Counted from the stretch's first letter, positions 7,002 through 14,190 are shown. The stretch is 15,157 bases of DNA from an uncultured Flavobacterium sp. (GCF_946481155.1 NZ_CAMLMK010000070.1:1-15157), one strand, 5' to 3'. Made by a program: numbers and translations. Notes: generated from the sequence alone by a model not told the origin.

Positions 7002-7075
7002 GGCCCCGTAGCTCAGCTGGATAGAGCAACTGCCTTCTAAGCAGTAGGTCTCAGGTTCGAATCCTGACGGGGTCA
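7002..7075 (+). tRNA. tRNA-Arg (UCU)
   Basis: 74 nt. Acceptor GGCCCCG pairs with CGGGGTC (one G-U), discriminator A7075. The anticodon arm ACTGC-CTTCTAA-GCAGT puts TCT at 7036-7038, reading AGA/AGG arginine codons. The D-arm (GCTCAGCTGGATAGAGC) and T-arm (TCAGG-TTCGAAT-CCTGA) are intact. CCA is not encoded. It is the last gene of the cluster, with the terminator starting one base later. Confidence 0.95.
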
Positions 7076-7076
7076 C

Positions 7077-7109
7077 AAAAAAACCACTGAAATTTTCAGT
7101 GGTTTTTTT
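7077..7109 (+). terminator. Terminator of the tRNA cluster
   Basis: A7 then CCACTGAAA (7084-7092) pairs with TTTCAGTGG (7094-7102), followed by T7. It starts one base after the discriminator of tRNA-Arg. The symmetrical A/T flanks mean it can also act on minus, where it lies 44 bp after the lipoprotein gene stop at 7154 and probably ends that transcript too. Confidence 0.88.
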
Positions 7110-7153
7110 GTTTTTAAGCCTTTTTATATGATGTGTCTTTCCTAGGGCGAAAG

Positions 7154-7900
7154 TTATTTGTCAATTATTTCTGTCAATTCGATTACCTCGACTAATACTC
7201 TTTTTTCAAATTTTTCCTCTTTTATCAAACCAACACCTGTTGCGTAGTATTTCTTTTCATATACATAGGGCTCAAATCGGCTGAAATCCTTCGTTACTAA
7301 GCAGTCCCATGATCCTAAGCCTATGGTCACTTTTTCATTAATCGCTATAACTTCAGCTTGATCTTCGGCATTTCCCCGATAGTATTCCTGATAATAGGCT
7401 TGTCCTAAATAAGGATTTCCAGGTAACCAATATCCGGGCAAGGCGCCATCTATGCCATATTCAAATGACCCTTCATTGTCCAGAAAATTACCGTCATCAT
7501 CATAATTTTTTACAAACTCGCCAAAATACCATAAATTGCCATCATCGTCTTGGGCTAGCCAATCGTCCGTATCTTCTATTATGATACCATTCAAATAAAC
7601 GATGTCATTCTGGACGATGCATCTAACGCCCATAATTTCTTTTGTAAGAGTTCGTCTTTCAATTCTTATTTCTTCTTCGGGATCCATACCCACCTCACCT
7701 CCGGTATAAACATAAATTTTGCCGGCTGCCGGACCATAATATGCATTAGTAATGCTGGTTGATTTTGAGAAAACAGCTTCTTCTATATTAGGAAGCTTTT
7801 TTCGTTTTTCGGAGTTTACATTTTGTTCGGCAAGAGGTTCATTATCACAATTATATAAAAGCATTGTAGCCATTAAAATTGTAAAAATTGTTGTCTTCAT
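7154..7900 (-). CDS. Predicted lipoprotein of a conserved family of unknown function
   Basis: 248 residues. The N-terminal MKTTIFTILMATMLLYNC gives a likely lipidation Cys18. Asn at -1 is unusual for a lipobox, although Bacteroidota tolerate loose ones. The mature part has a pattern I recall from uncharacterised proteins in several phyla: YGPAAGKIYVYTGG (56-69), IMGVRCIVQNDIVYLNG, DWLAQDDDGNLWYFGE (about 113-128), SFEYGIDGALPGYWLPGNP, YYQEYYRGNAEDQAEV and EKKYYATGVGLIKEE (about 215-229). The repeated G-x-WYFGE / ATGVG-type strands suggest an all-beta fold. The acidic DDDGN segments could bind a metal. Function unknown. It stands alone, between the tRNA terminator and a 285-bp gap with a hairpin. 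Confidence 0.82.
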   Translation of the reverse strand: MKTTIFTILMATMLLYNCDNEPLAEQNVNSEKRKKLPNIEEAVFSKSTSITNAYYGPAAGKIYVYTGGEVGMDPEEEIRIERRTLTKEIMGVRCIVQNDIVYLNGIIIEDTDDWLAQDDDGNLWYFGEFVKNYDDDGNFLDNEGSFEYGIDGALPGYWLPGNPYLGQAYYQEYYRGNAEDQAEVIAINEKVTIGLGSWDCLVTKDFSRFEPYVYEKKYYATGVGLIKEEKFEKRVLVEVIELTEIIDK

Positions 7901-7980
7901 TATGTGAAATTTAATAGTAATGTAGGCTTACTGAAAACGTGTGAACTATTGTAAGCATGTCTAAATGAAAGTAATGAAGT

Positions 7981-8030
7981 TTTGATAATTGTTATGATTT
8001 AGATAATAAAATCATAATTTTTTTATCAAA
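7981..8030. repeat. Large AT-rich imperfect palindrome upstream of the lipoprotein gene
   Basis: Outer arms TTTGATAA (7981-7988) and TTATCAAA (8023-8030) and inner arms TTATGATTT (7992-8000) and AAATCATAA (8009-8017) are each perfect inverted repeats, nested around an 8-nt loop with a 3/5-nt internal loop. It lies 81 bp upstream of the lipoprotein start, in a 285-bp gap (7901-8185) where I see no gene. It may be an operator, a leader hairpin or a weak terminator. The sequence does not decide. Confidence 0.6.
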
Positions 8031-8147
8031 ATACAGTGTCAATTAATTGATTTACAACTAAGTAGTAAAATTAGTAAATAAAACTAAGATACGGGAATAT
8101 ACCTGTAAAATAATAGACAGGGCATACGTGCCTAAAGCAGCATAAAT

Positions 8148-8176
8148 AAAAAAAACTGATAAGAAGGAAAAATCAG
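8148..8176 (-). terminator. Weak terminator after the exported-protein gene
   Basis: On minus, CTGAT (8176-8172) pairs with ATCAG (8160-8156) around an 11-nt loop and is followed at once by eight T. The stem is only 5 bp. It starts 10 bp after the stop at 8186, which is the expected place for the end of the three-gene operon. Confidence 0.45.
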
Positions 8177-8185
8177 GCAGATAAT

Positions 8186-8755
8186 TTATTCCACGCAATT
8201 CAGGTAATTGATAAAATAGTTCTCTGGGAAATAATTGCCCTTGAAAACATCTGATTTTAATTCCTTTTTGACAACATAATCCACCGTTTCCGTGGCAAAG
8301 TTTACCTTCATTATGCTAATCGGGTATTTTCTTAAATCTTCGTAAGCGTCCTTACTGAAAAGAAAATAGTTGTTCAAAAGACGAATATTGTTGCTTTCCT
8401 TTTCATCATACATTAACTGGCTGCACGCTTCACCGGCACTTAGTAAAGTGACGATTTTTCCATTGGTTAATTGTATCGAAATTTTAGAGGCCTTATCAAA
8501 GCAGTTTGGGTTGATGAAGCTTTTGCTTTTTTGCATTAACTGAAAATTCAGGTATGGTGTACCATCGGAATTAACTAAAGAGAAAAAAATATAGCTTTTG
8601 GAGCTAACAAAATCCTTTTCGTAGATAAGGTAATCACTGGTTTTCTTAATAAACGTGGAATCGGTTTTTTCATCTATGTCATACTCACAATTTTTTTGTT
8701 GCGCATTTCCATACAATCCAATAATTAAAAACAAGACCGATATTATATGTTTCAT
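8186..8755 (-). CDS. Small exported protein of unknown function
   Basis: 189 residues from the ATG at 8755-8753. An upstream ATG at 8779 would add MRKNLNLN in front of a normal signal peptide and overlap the methyltransferase gene by 16 bp, so the internal start is preferred. The signal peptide is MKHIISVLFLIIGLYGNAQ (1-19) with no lipobox. The mature part holds DIDEKTDSTFIKKTSDYLIYEKDF, YIFFSLVNSDGTPYLNFQ and a cluster of aromatic and acidic residues near the end (NYFPENYFINYLNCVE). Cys residues in the NCEYD and YLNCVE ends and two internal ones could form disulfides after export. It resembles small Flavobacteriaceae-specific proteins with no assigned function. It starts 8 bp after the methyltransferase stop, so it is the last gene of that operon. 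Confidence 0.8.
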   Translation of the reverse strand: MKHIISVLFLIIGLYGNAQQKNCEYDIDEKTDSTFIKKTSDYLIYEKDFVSSKSYIFFSLVNSDGTPYLNFQLMQKSKSFINPNCFDKASKISIQLTNGKIVTLLSAGEACSQLMYDEKESNNIRLLNNYFLFSKDAYEDLRKYPISIMKVNFATETVDYVVKKELKSDVFKGNYFPENYFINYLNCVE

Positions 8756-8763
8756 ATTCAAAT

Positions 8764-9942
8764 TTAAATTTTTTCGCAAAGTAAAACTATTTTCTCGTTA
8801 TTCATATCAGTAGTGAAAAAGCAATAGTCATTTCCACCGTCCTTAATTTTCCATTTTTTCCGGATTTCTTCCACGGAAATGGGGAAATTTCGGGTTGTAA
8901 TGTTCATTTTTTTGCCTTCCAGATGTTTTTTTACTTCTGCCTTGTCAAAAGGAATTATCTCTTTTACAGCAAATTTCCTGCCGGGAAAATCGATTAGGGT
9001 ATCGGAAGTATATAAATGGGAATGCTGATGCAGTTTCTCTAGATTATAGTGAATACCAATCGCTTCAAAAGCACCCGTTTTCATCATAGCGGCGTTTGGC
9101 TCGTACAGGTATTTTTTTGGTAAAGAAGCAGTCGCTTTTTCTTCGGTTAAACCATAATCAACAAAAAAAATCTCGGTTTTGTCTTTTGTCAGCGCCACCG
9201 CATTCAGAGTGATTTTGCCGTCATATCCTTTTTCAATTTCCCAAAGCAATTCTTTTACTTCATTGTCTACTGCGATGATATGAATTTGTTTCACAAACTG
9301 TAATTCCGTCAAACCGGAAGTAATGTCGAGAATCGGAGCGGTTTTTATCAGTATGTGATCCGTGTATTCGAAGTAAGTATCGAGTAAATTCGGCACATTC
9401 GGCAAACAATCCTTTAGCATGAAAACTTTTCCCTTCACATCGCTTCTTCGGGAAGGATCTACGTAAATCCAACTCCACTTAAAGTTTAGCTTTTTCAACG
9501 TTTCCAGACTATCGCCCTGATAACATTCAATATTGCGTTGGTTTAAGATCTGGTAATTGTGTTTAACGATGGCAGATAATTCCTCATTGATTTCGCAATG
9601 AGCGACTTTATTGAATTTTTGCGCGAAGTAATAATCGTCTATTCCAAATCCGCCGGATAAATCGATTAAAGTTACGCCATTGATAAGGGAGGCTTTATAT
9701 TTTGCAGCAGTTTCCGAAGAAGTCTGCTCGATGGAAATCTTGGAAGGATAGAGGATGAATTTGTGTTCGTACCACGTTGGCAGTTTTTCTTTTGCCTTGT
9801 TTTTAGAGGCAATCTGGTTTAAGATATCGTTCCATTTGATATCCGGAAACGGGTTTTTCATCAGGGCAATTTTTGGAAAATTGGCCTGAAGCGAATCGGT
9901 TATAAAATCCTGAACTGCTGCGTTTAATAGTGGAGAATCCAA
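8764..9942 (-). CDS. SAM-dependent methyltransferase with THUMP-like C-terminus
   Basis: 392 residues. A Rossmann methyltransferase core is clear: motif I LIDLSGGFGI (92-101), acidic ribose-binding E117 in HCEINEE, and the catalytic-loop motif IYVDPSRR (159-166), a DPxR form seen in RNA methyltransferases of the Trm5/RlmK-like class. The N-terminal helical part (about 1-60, with NPFPDIKWNDILNQIASKNKA) and the C-terminal region (about 300-392) match the layout of proteins annotated as THUMP-like-domain methyltransferases. An RNA substrate is likely but not known. The start codon is TTG (9942-9940): the frame has no ATG between an upstream stop at 9958-9960 and Met28, and the conserved N-terminal LNxxVQDFI segment needs the TTG start. 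It begins one base after the stop of the AI-2E-family gene, so translation is probably coupled. Confidence 0.88.
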   Translation of the reverse strand: MDSPLLNAAVQDFITDSLQANFPKIALMKNPFPDIKWNDILNQIASKNKAKEKLPTWYEHKFILYPSKISIEQTSSETAAKYKASLINGVTLIDLSGGFGIDDYYFAQKFNKVAHCEINEELSAIVKHNYQILNQRNIECYQGDSLETLKKLNFKWSWIYVDPSRRSDVKGKVFMLKDCLPNVPNLLDTYFEYTDHILIKTAPILDITSGLTELQFVKQIHIIAVDNEVKELLWEIEKGYDGKITLNAVALTKDKTEIFFVDYGLTEEKATASLPKKYLYEPNAAMMKTGAFEAIGIHYNLEKLHQHSHLYTSDTLIDFPGRKFAVKEIIPFDKAEVKKHLEGKKMNITTRNFPISVEEIRKKWKIKDGGNDYCFFTTDMNNEKIVLLCEKI

Positions 9943-9943
9943 A

Positions 9944-11032
9944 TTAAATGTCTTTAGTTAAAATTTTCACGATCTTGTTTTCAGGTAAAAACTCTTTAGA
10001 AATTACCTTAATTGCTGTATATATTGGAATTGCAAGAATCATTCCTGCCACTCCGAATAAAAATCCGCTCATTAAAATAATAAGGAAAATTTCCAGCGGA
10101 TGTGACTTTATGCTGTTTGAGAAAATTATCGGCTGGCTGAAATTGTTATCGATAACCTGTACTAATGTGAATCCGATTAATACATACAATGCGGTTGGAA
10201 GGATTTCGGTTCTGAAATCGGAGCCGAAATTGCCCATCATGGTCAGCAAAACAGCTAATACGGTTCCGATTAGTGGTCCGATATACGGAATAATGTTTAA
10301 GATCGCACATATCAGGGCAATGGTAAAGGCACTCTTCACTCCGAAAACCAGCAATACGATCAAATAAAGTACGAAAACAATAAAAAGCTGGAGTAGGATG
10401 CCGCTAAAATATCGGGAAAGCAGATAGTAGATTTTATCCGTGGAGGCGAGGATTTTTTCCTCATGAGTATCCGGGAGAATTTTTCTGTAGATATATTGAA
10501 ATAGCACTTTGTCTTTTAACAGAAAAAAAGTGATGAAAGAAACAGATGCCAATCCCATTCCGAAATTACTTATGACGCCCAGAATCGAATTTAAAACCGT
10601 GGGCAAAAAATTAAAATTCAGTTTGGAAGACAAGTCGGATTTCTTGGCCAGTGCCATAAAATCGATGTTATGCTCCATTAAATAAGTATTGATCTGAAGT
10701 AAAACCGCGTTGAAATTTTGCTGCACCGAAGCAGTATCCAATAAAGAAAGGTTTTCGCTTTGTGAGATAATCAGGGGCACAAACATCATTACGAATCCCG
10801 CCATCATTCCGACGAAAAGGAGCAGGGTAGTGATTACTGCCAGTATGTTCGAAAATTTCAGTCGGCGTTTCAGAAATTCTACAATAGGATTGCCAATAAG
10901 TGCAATAACAATAGCAATTAATATGAAAACTATGACTGTACTTATGGAATAGAGTACGTACAATAAGAGTGTCAATGCTGCCAGGGAAAGAACTGCTCTG
11001 ATAATTCCGTTTGAAATCTCTTTTGATGTCAT
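9944..11032 (-). CDS. AI-2E family transporter (PF01594)
   Basis: 362-residue polytopic inner-membrane protein. The family layout is visible: two to three N-terminal membrane segments (about 12-80), a hydrophilic mid-region, a cytosolic linker with KILPDTHEEKILAS (about 186-199), then a C-terminal membrane block ending in VQVIDNNFSQPIIFSNSIKSHPLEIFLIILMSGFLFGVAGMILAIPIYTAIKVI. The x-Q-P-x-I...HPL and GxxGMxLAxP signatures are typical of PF01594. Members include TqsA (autoinducer-2 export), Na+/H+ antiporters and many with unknown cargo, so autoinducer transport should not be assumed. It is the first gene of the operon with the methyltransferase and the exported protein. Its promoter must lie in 11033-11113, close to or inside the terminator region of the upstream protease gene. 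I could not identify it. Confidence 0.9.
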   Translation of the reverse strand: MTSKEISNGIIRAVLSLAALTLLLYVLYSISTVIVFILIAIVIALIGNPIVEFLKRRLKFSNILAVITTLLLFVGMMAGFVMMFVPLIISQSENLSLLDTASVQQNFNAVLLQINTYLMEHNIDFMALAKKSDLSSKLNFNFLPTVLNSILGVISNFGMGLASVSFITFFLLKDKVLFQYIYRKILPDTHEEKILASTDKIYYLLSRYFSGILLQLFIVFVLYLIVLLVFGVKSAFTIALICAILNIIPYIGPLIGTVLAVLLTMMGNFGSDFRTEILPTALYVLIGFTLVQVIDNNFSQPIIFSNSIKSHPLEIFLIILMSGFLFGVAGMILAIPIYTAIKVISKEFLPENKIVKILTKDI

Positions 11033-11063
11033 AAATTGAGTATTGTTTAAGATTTAAAAATAT

Positions 11064-11093
11064 AAAAAAACCCGCTACAATGAGCGGGTTTTT
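11064..11093 (-). terminator. Terminator of the downstream M43 protease gene
   Basis: AAAAAAACCCGCT (11064-11076), loop ACAATG, AGCGGGTTTTT (11083-11093). On minus it is a 6-bp GC stem followed by a run of seven T, 20 bp after the stop at 11114. The stem resembles the terminator of the paralogous gene (12291-12324). Confidence 0.9.
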
Positions 11094-11113
11094 CAGTTTA
11101 TTTCTGTTTTCGA

Positions 11114-12064
11114 TTACGGTTGAGCGAAAGAATTTCTTGCACCACCAGAAGCGAAAATCGCTAACATTCTTGATTTCTGAGCATTAGAGAACATATACAT
11201 TGCTTTGTCATCCGTATAGTCCATGTAGTTCATAGTCATTTCTACAGGATTTCCTGAACAAGTGCTATAGTGCGGGTATGAAGGCACACCGTAGTTAGCA
11301 GTATTGTGTAAAGGAGTGTCAGAAACATAATCATTTCCACAAGTAGAATCTCCCCAGATGTGACGTAAGTTCATCCAGTGACCTACTTCGTGAGTAGCTG
11401 TTCTTCCTAAGTTAAACGGAGCAGTAGCTGTTCCTGTTGTTCCAAGGTATCTTGAATCAATAACAACACCGTCAGTTGAAGAAGAACCTCCAGGGAATTG
11501 TGCGTATCCTAAGATTCCGCCACCGATAGTACAAACCCATAAGTTAAGTTTTGTAGTTGGTGATGTCGGGTTTAAACCTCCCTGAGTTGTTTTTTTCATG
11601 GCATCGTTTGTTCCCCAAGATGTTTTAGTAGTAGATTTTCTGTAAACAGCATCTAAAACGAATGAGATACCAACGTTAGCTTTAACTCCTGAGAATAAAG
11701 AAGGAACTTTATTGAAATCTGAGTTTTGCGCGTTGAAATCCTTGTTTAAAACGTCAATTTGTGACTGAATTTGTGATTGCGAAATATTTTCAGCAGATGT
11801 TCTGTATAAAACGTTTACTACTACCGGAATCTGTATTTTTCCGTTTACTAAACGTCCTTCGGCAATGGCTCTTTCAGTGAATGATTCGATTTCATTCATT
11901 TTGATTGCCAGTTGCGGGTTTTGTTTCATTTGCTCCATATGTACTTCGTGAGAAGCACAACCTCTGTGAGCATCCATAGAAGATTCATTAGCTAATGAAG
12001 ACTCTTCTTTGTTACAAGACATTAACGACATCAACACTACTGCTGATAAAAGAATTTTTTTCAT
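11114..12064 (-). CDS. M43-family (pappalysin-like) zinc metalloprotease lipoprotein, copy A
   Basis: 316 residues from the ATG at 12064-12062. An upstream ATG (12115) adds 17 residues before a clear lipoprotein signal, so it is rejected. The signal MKKILLSAVVLMSLMSC lipidates C17. The mature start C-N-K-E-E carries the K-(D/E)2 pattern of the Capnocytophaga lipoprotein export signal, which suggests display on the cell surface (inference). The metzincin active site is HEVGHWMNLRHIWGD (225-239): Zn ligands H225, H229, H235, general base E226. The Met-turn lies in MTMNYMDY (276-283). Conserved Cys pairs sit in STCGND and YSTCSG. It ends SFAQP without a type IX secretion C-terminal domain. It likely digests extracellular proteins. 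It is about 80 % identical by eye to the neighbouring copy B, a tandem duplicate, but has its own terminator. Confidence 0.93.
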   Translation of the reverse strand: MKKILLSAVVLMSLMSCNKEESSLANESSMDAHRGCASHEVHMEQMKQNPQLAIKMNEIESFTERAIAEGRLVNGKIQIPVVVNVLYRTSAENISQSQIQSQIDVLNKDFNAQNSDFNKVPSLFSGVKANVGISFVLDAVYRKSTTKTSWGTNDAMKKTTQGGLNPTSPTTKLNLWVCTIGGGILGYAQFPGGSSSTDGVVIDSRYLGTTGTATAPFNLGRTATHEVGHWMNLRHIWGDSTCGNDYVSDTPLHNTANYGVPSYPHYSTCSGNPVEMTMNYMDYTDDKAMYMFSNAQKSRMLAIFASGGARNSFAQP

Positions 12065-12290
12065 AAAAATTGTTTTTTTTGTTAAATAGTTTGTTAATAG
12101 TTGAATAGATTGCAATAATATAACTAATTCTGTAATAAAAAAATAATTTTTGTAATAAAAGGATTACGTAGATGCATTTTTATTGAAAATTCATCAAATT
12201 TCATGTTTTATTAACAATCAATTAAAAATAAATGTGTAAGAAAAACAGTCATTATTGAATTCGCATGTATTTCCTGTAATTTATATGCCA
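12065..12290. promoter_or_regulatory. AT-rich upstream region of protease copy A
   Basis: No gene is visible here. It should hold the promoter of copy A, because copy B's terminator closes the upstream side. A 10-bp direct repeat TGTAATAAAA occurs at 12131-12140 and 12151-12160, exactly 20 bp apart, and GTAAT/ATTAC (12152-12156 / 12163-12167) forms a short inverted repeat. The only -7-like sequence I found (TATTATTG on minus, around 12110-12120) has one mismatch and no good -33 partner. Confidence 0.35.
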
Positions 12291-12324
12291 AAAAAAAGCC
12301 CGCATGTAAGCAAGCGGGCTTTTT
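12291..12324 (-). terminator. Terminator of the upstream M43 protease gene
   Basis: A7 then GCCCGC (12298-12303), a 10-nt loop, GCGGGC (12314-12319) and T5. On minus it lies 20 bp after the stop at 12344, the same distance as in copy A, and shares the CCCGC/GCGGG core, as expected if gene and terminator were duplicated together. Confidence 0.9.
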
Positions 12325-12343
12325 GAAATTATTTAACTGAAAT

Positions 12344-13294
12344 TTATGGTTGTGCGAAGGAATTTCTCGGACCTCCGGCAGCAAATACCGCCATCATTCT
12401 GGATTTTTGTCCTTCAGAGAACATGTACATGGCACGGTCATCAGTATAATCCATGTAATTCATCGTCATTTCAATTGGTGTTCCGGAACAGGTACTGTAA
12501 TGCGGATAGGTTGGCGCTCCGTAATTTGCAGTATTATGTAAAGGTGTATCTGCTACCTGATCGTTTCCGCAAGTTGCATCTCCCCAAATGTGGCGAAGGT
12601 TCATCCAGTGACCTACTTCATGAGTAGCAGTTCTTCCTAAATTAAAAGGATACGTTGCTGTTCCTGTATCTCCAAAATATCTTGAGTCACATACAACACC
12701 GTCTGTAGAAGCTGGTCCTCCAGGGAACTGCGCATATCCTAAGATACCACCGCCGATAGTACATACCCATAAGTTAAGGTGTGTGGATGGTGTAGTTGCG
12801 TCTATTCCTCCTTTTTTAGCATTTTTCATTGCATCTCTTGTGCCCCAGGAAGATTTAGTAGTCGATTTTCGGATTACCTGCGCCAGCTCAAAGGAAATAC
12901 CAACATTGGCTTTAACTCCCGAAAATGCAGCCGGAACCTGATTAAAATCGCTGTTAGTAGCATTGAAATCTTCGTTAAGAATATCGATCTGTGATTGAAT
13001 TTGTGTTTGTGAAATGTTTTCTGCGGCTGTACGATACAATACATTTACTACAACCGGGATTACAATTTTTCCGTTAACTAAACGTCCTTCTCTGATTGCT
13101 TTTTCGGTAAACGATTCTATTTCGTTCATCTTAATAGCTAATTCAGGATTTGCCTTTAATTGTTCCTGTAAGACGTCATGCGAGGCACAACCTCTTTCGG
13201 CATTGGAAATTGCATCTTGGTTGGTGGATGTTTCCTCTTTGTTACAGGAAACCAGCATTGCTATCATCGTAGCTGCTAAAATAATTTTTCTCAT
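12344..13294 (-). CDS. M43-family (pappalysin-like) zinc metalloprotease lipoprotein, copy B
   Basis: 316 residues, the same length as copy A, alignable over the whole length without gaps. The signal MRKIILAATMIAMLVSC lipidates C17, again followed by N-K-E-E. The catalytic HEVGHWMNLRHIWGD (225-239) and the Met-turn region MTMNYMDY are identical to copy A, so both look active. Differences cluster in the signal region, residues 22-50, the segment around 140-172 (for example LAQVIRKSTTKSSWG against LDAVYRKSTTKTSWG) and a few loops. Copy B has an extra Cys (VVCDSRY, where A has VVIDSRY). Changes in surface loops next to a conserved active site suggest related but not identical substrates. The upstream gap 13295-13548 is AT-rich, with no gene and no promoter I can defend. 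Confidence 0.93.
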   Translation of the reverse strand: MRKIILAATMIAMLVSCNKEETSTNQDAISNAERGCASHDVLQEQLKANPELAIKMNEIESFTEKAIREGRLVNGKIVIPVVVNVLYRTAAENISQTQIQSQIDILNEDFNATNSDFNQVPAAFSGVKANVGISFELAQVIRKSTTKSSWGTRDAMKNAKKGGIDATTPSTHLNLWVCTIGGGILGYAQFPGGPASTDGVVCDSRYFGDTGTATYPFNLGRTATHEVGHWMNLRHIWGDATCGNDQVADTPLHNTANYGAPTYPHYSTCSGTPIEMTMNYMDYTDDRAMYMFSEGQKSRMMAVFAAGGPRNSFAQP

Positions 13295-13548
13295 AATTGT
13301 AAGAATTAAAGTGAAAATTAATAAAAGTTGATTTTATAAAAAATCGAATACAATTTTACTTATAAAACTGAAATTTATGAAATATATTGTATAATCGGCA
13401 AAAAAAATCGATGAAAGTTAAATATTTAAAAACGAAAAGTTGTTAAATTTTGTAAGTAAAAACGTGTTAGACTCTGTTAATACAGGTCTTTCGACAGGTA
13501 AAAAAAATATTACATTTTTTTAAATAAAAAGGAGAGAAATGGCAGATT

Positions 13549-14190
13549 CTAGTTGTTGAAAACGTAATTTAAGATATTTGCACCCATTTTTAAGGCTTTG
13601 GTGCGGACGTCAACAGGATCGTTATGCACTTCCTGATTTTCCCAGCCGTCGCCCAAATCCGTTTCAACAGTATAAAGTAGTACCAATCTTCCTTCCACTA
13701 TAATGCCAAAAGCCTGTGGTTTCTTATTGTCATGCTCGTGAATTTTTGGTAAACCGCCCGGGAAAGCAAAAGGTTTCTGAAAAACAGGATGGGAGGAAGG
13801 CAGTTCCACTAAAGGATTGTCGGGGAAAACACGCTTGATTTCTTTTCGGATATACTGGTCCATACCATAATTATCATCAATATGCAGAAAACCGCCCGAC
13901 AATAAATAGTTTCTCAGATTAACAACATCATTATCGCTGAAAACAACATTTCCATGGCCGGTCATATGTACAAATGGATAGGAAGTCAAATCTGCGCTGC
14001 CAACTTCCACTGTCGAAATTTTAGTATTGATTTTGGTGCCAATGTTCTGATTACAAAACTTAACCAGATTTGGCAATGAAGTGGGATTCGCATACCAGTC
14101 ACCACCGCCGGAATATTTCAGAAGGGCAATTTCCTGGGAAAAGCCAAAAAAAGAAGACAATATAAAAGCGATGGCAGCAATTTTTTTCAT
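13549..14190 (-). CDS. DUF4159 domain-containing exported protein
   Basis: 213 residues. A signal peptide covers about 1-19 (MKKIAAIAFILSSFFGFSQ). The mature protein matches DUF4159 over its length: ALLKYSGGGDWYANPTSLPNLVKF (22-45), the core YPFVHMTGHGNVVFSDNDVVNLRNYLLSGGFLHIDDN (71-107), and HPVFQKPFAFPGGLPKIH (134-151). The fold is thought to be glutaminase-amidotransferase-like without the catalytic triad, so ligand binding rather than catalysis is likely. The role is unknown. In many genomes DUF4159 sits near MoxR/BatA-type or gliding/envelope genes, but not here. Its start is 9 bp after the rsmE stop, so it is the third gene of the tsaD-rsmE unit. No GC-rich terminator follows, only A/T runs around 13500-13530. 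Confidence 0.9.
   Translation of the reverse strand: MKKIAAIAFILSSFFGFSQEIALLKYSGGGDWYANPTSLPNLVKFCNQNIGTKINTKISTVEVGSADLTSYPFVHMTGHGNVVFSDNDVVNLRNYLLSGGFLHIDDNYGMDQYIRKEIKRVFPDNPLVELPSSHPVFQKPFAFPGGLPKIHEHDNKKPQAFGIIVEGRLVLLYTVETDLGDGWENQEVHNDPVDVRTKALKMGANILNYVFNN

Noticed and set aside
8121..8132. Short palindrome GGCATACGTGCC
   Set aside because: A 4-bp stem around a 4-nt loop is expected by chance in an AT-rich gap of this size, and nothing nearby gives it a role.
8756..8779. Longer start of the exported-protein gene
   Set aside because: It would put eight residues before a normal signal peptide and overlap the methyltransferase gene.
12065..12115. Longer start of protease copy A (17 extra residues)
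   Set aside because: The extra residues sit in front of a complete lipoprotein signal, and copy B starts at the equivalent internal Met.
12346..12627. Antisense open frames over protease copy B
   Set aside because: They are by-products of the conserved protease coding sequence on the other strand. No start context or domain supports them.
11114..13294. Type IX secretion cargo
   Set aside because: Neither protease has a C-terminal sorting domain. Both have lipoprotein signals instead.
13469..13489. Hairpin AGAC-T-CTGT / ACAG-GTCT downstream of the DUF4159 gene
   Set aside because: The stem has a bulge and no U-tract on the minus strand. It is 60 bp past the stop, so it is not convincing as a terminator.
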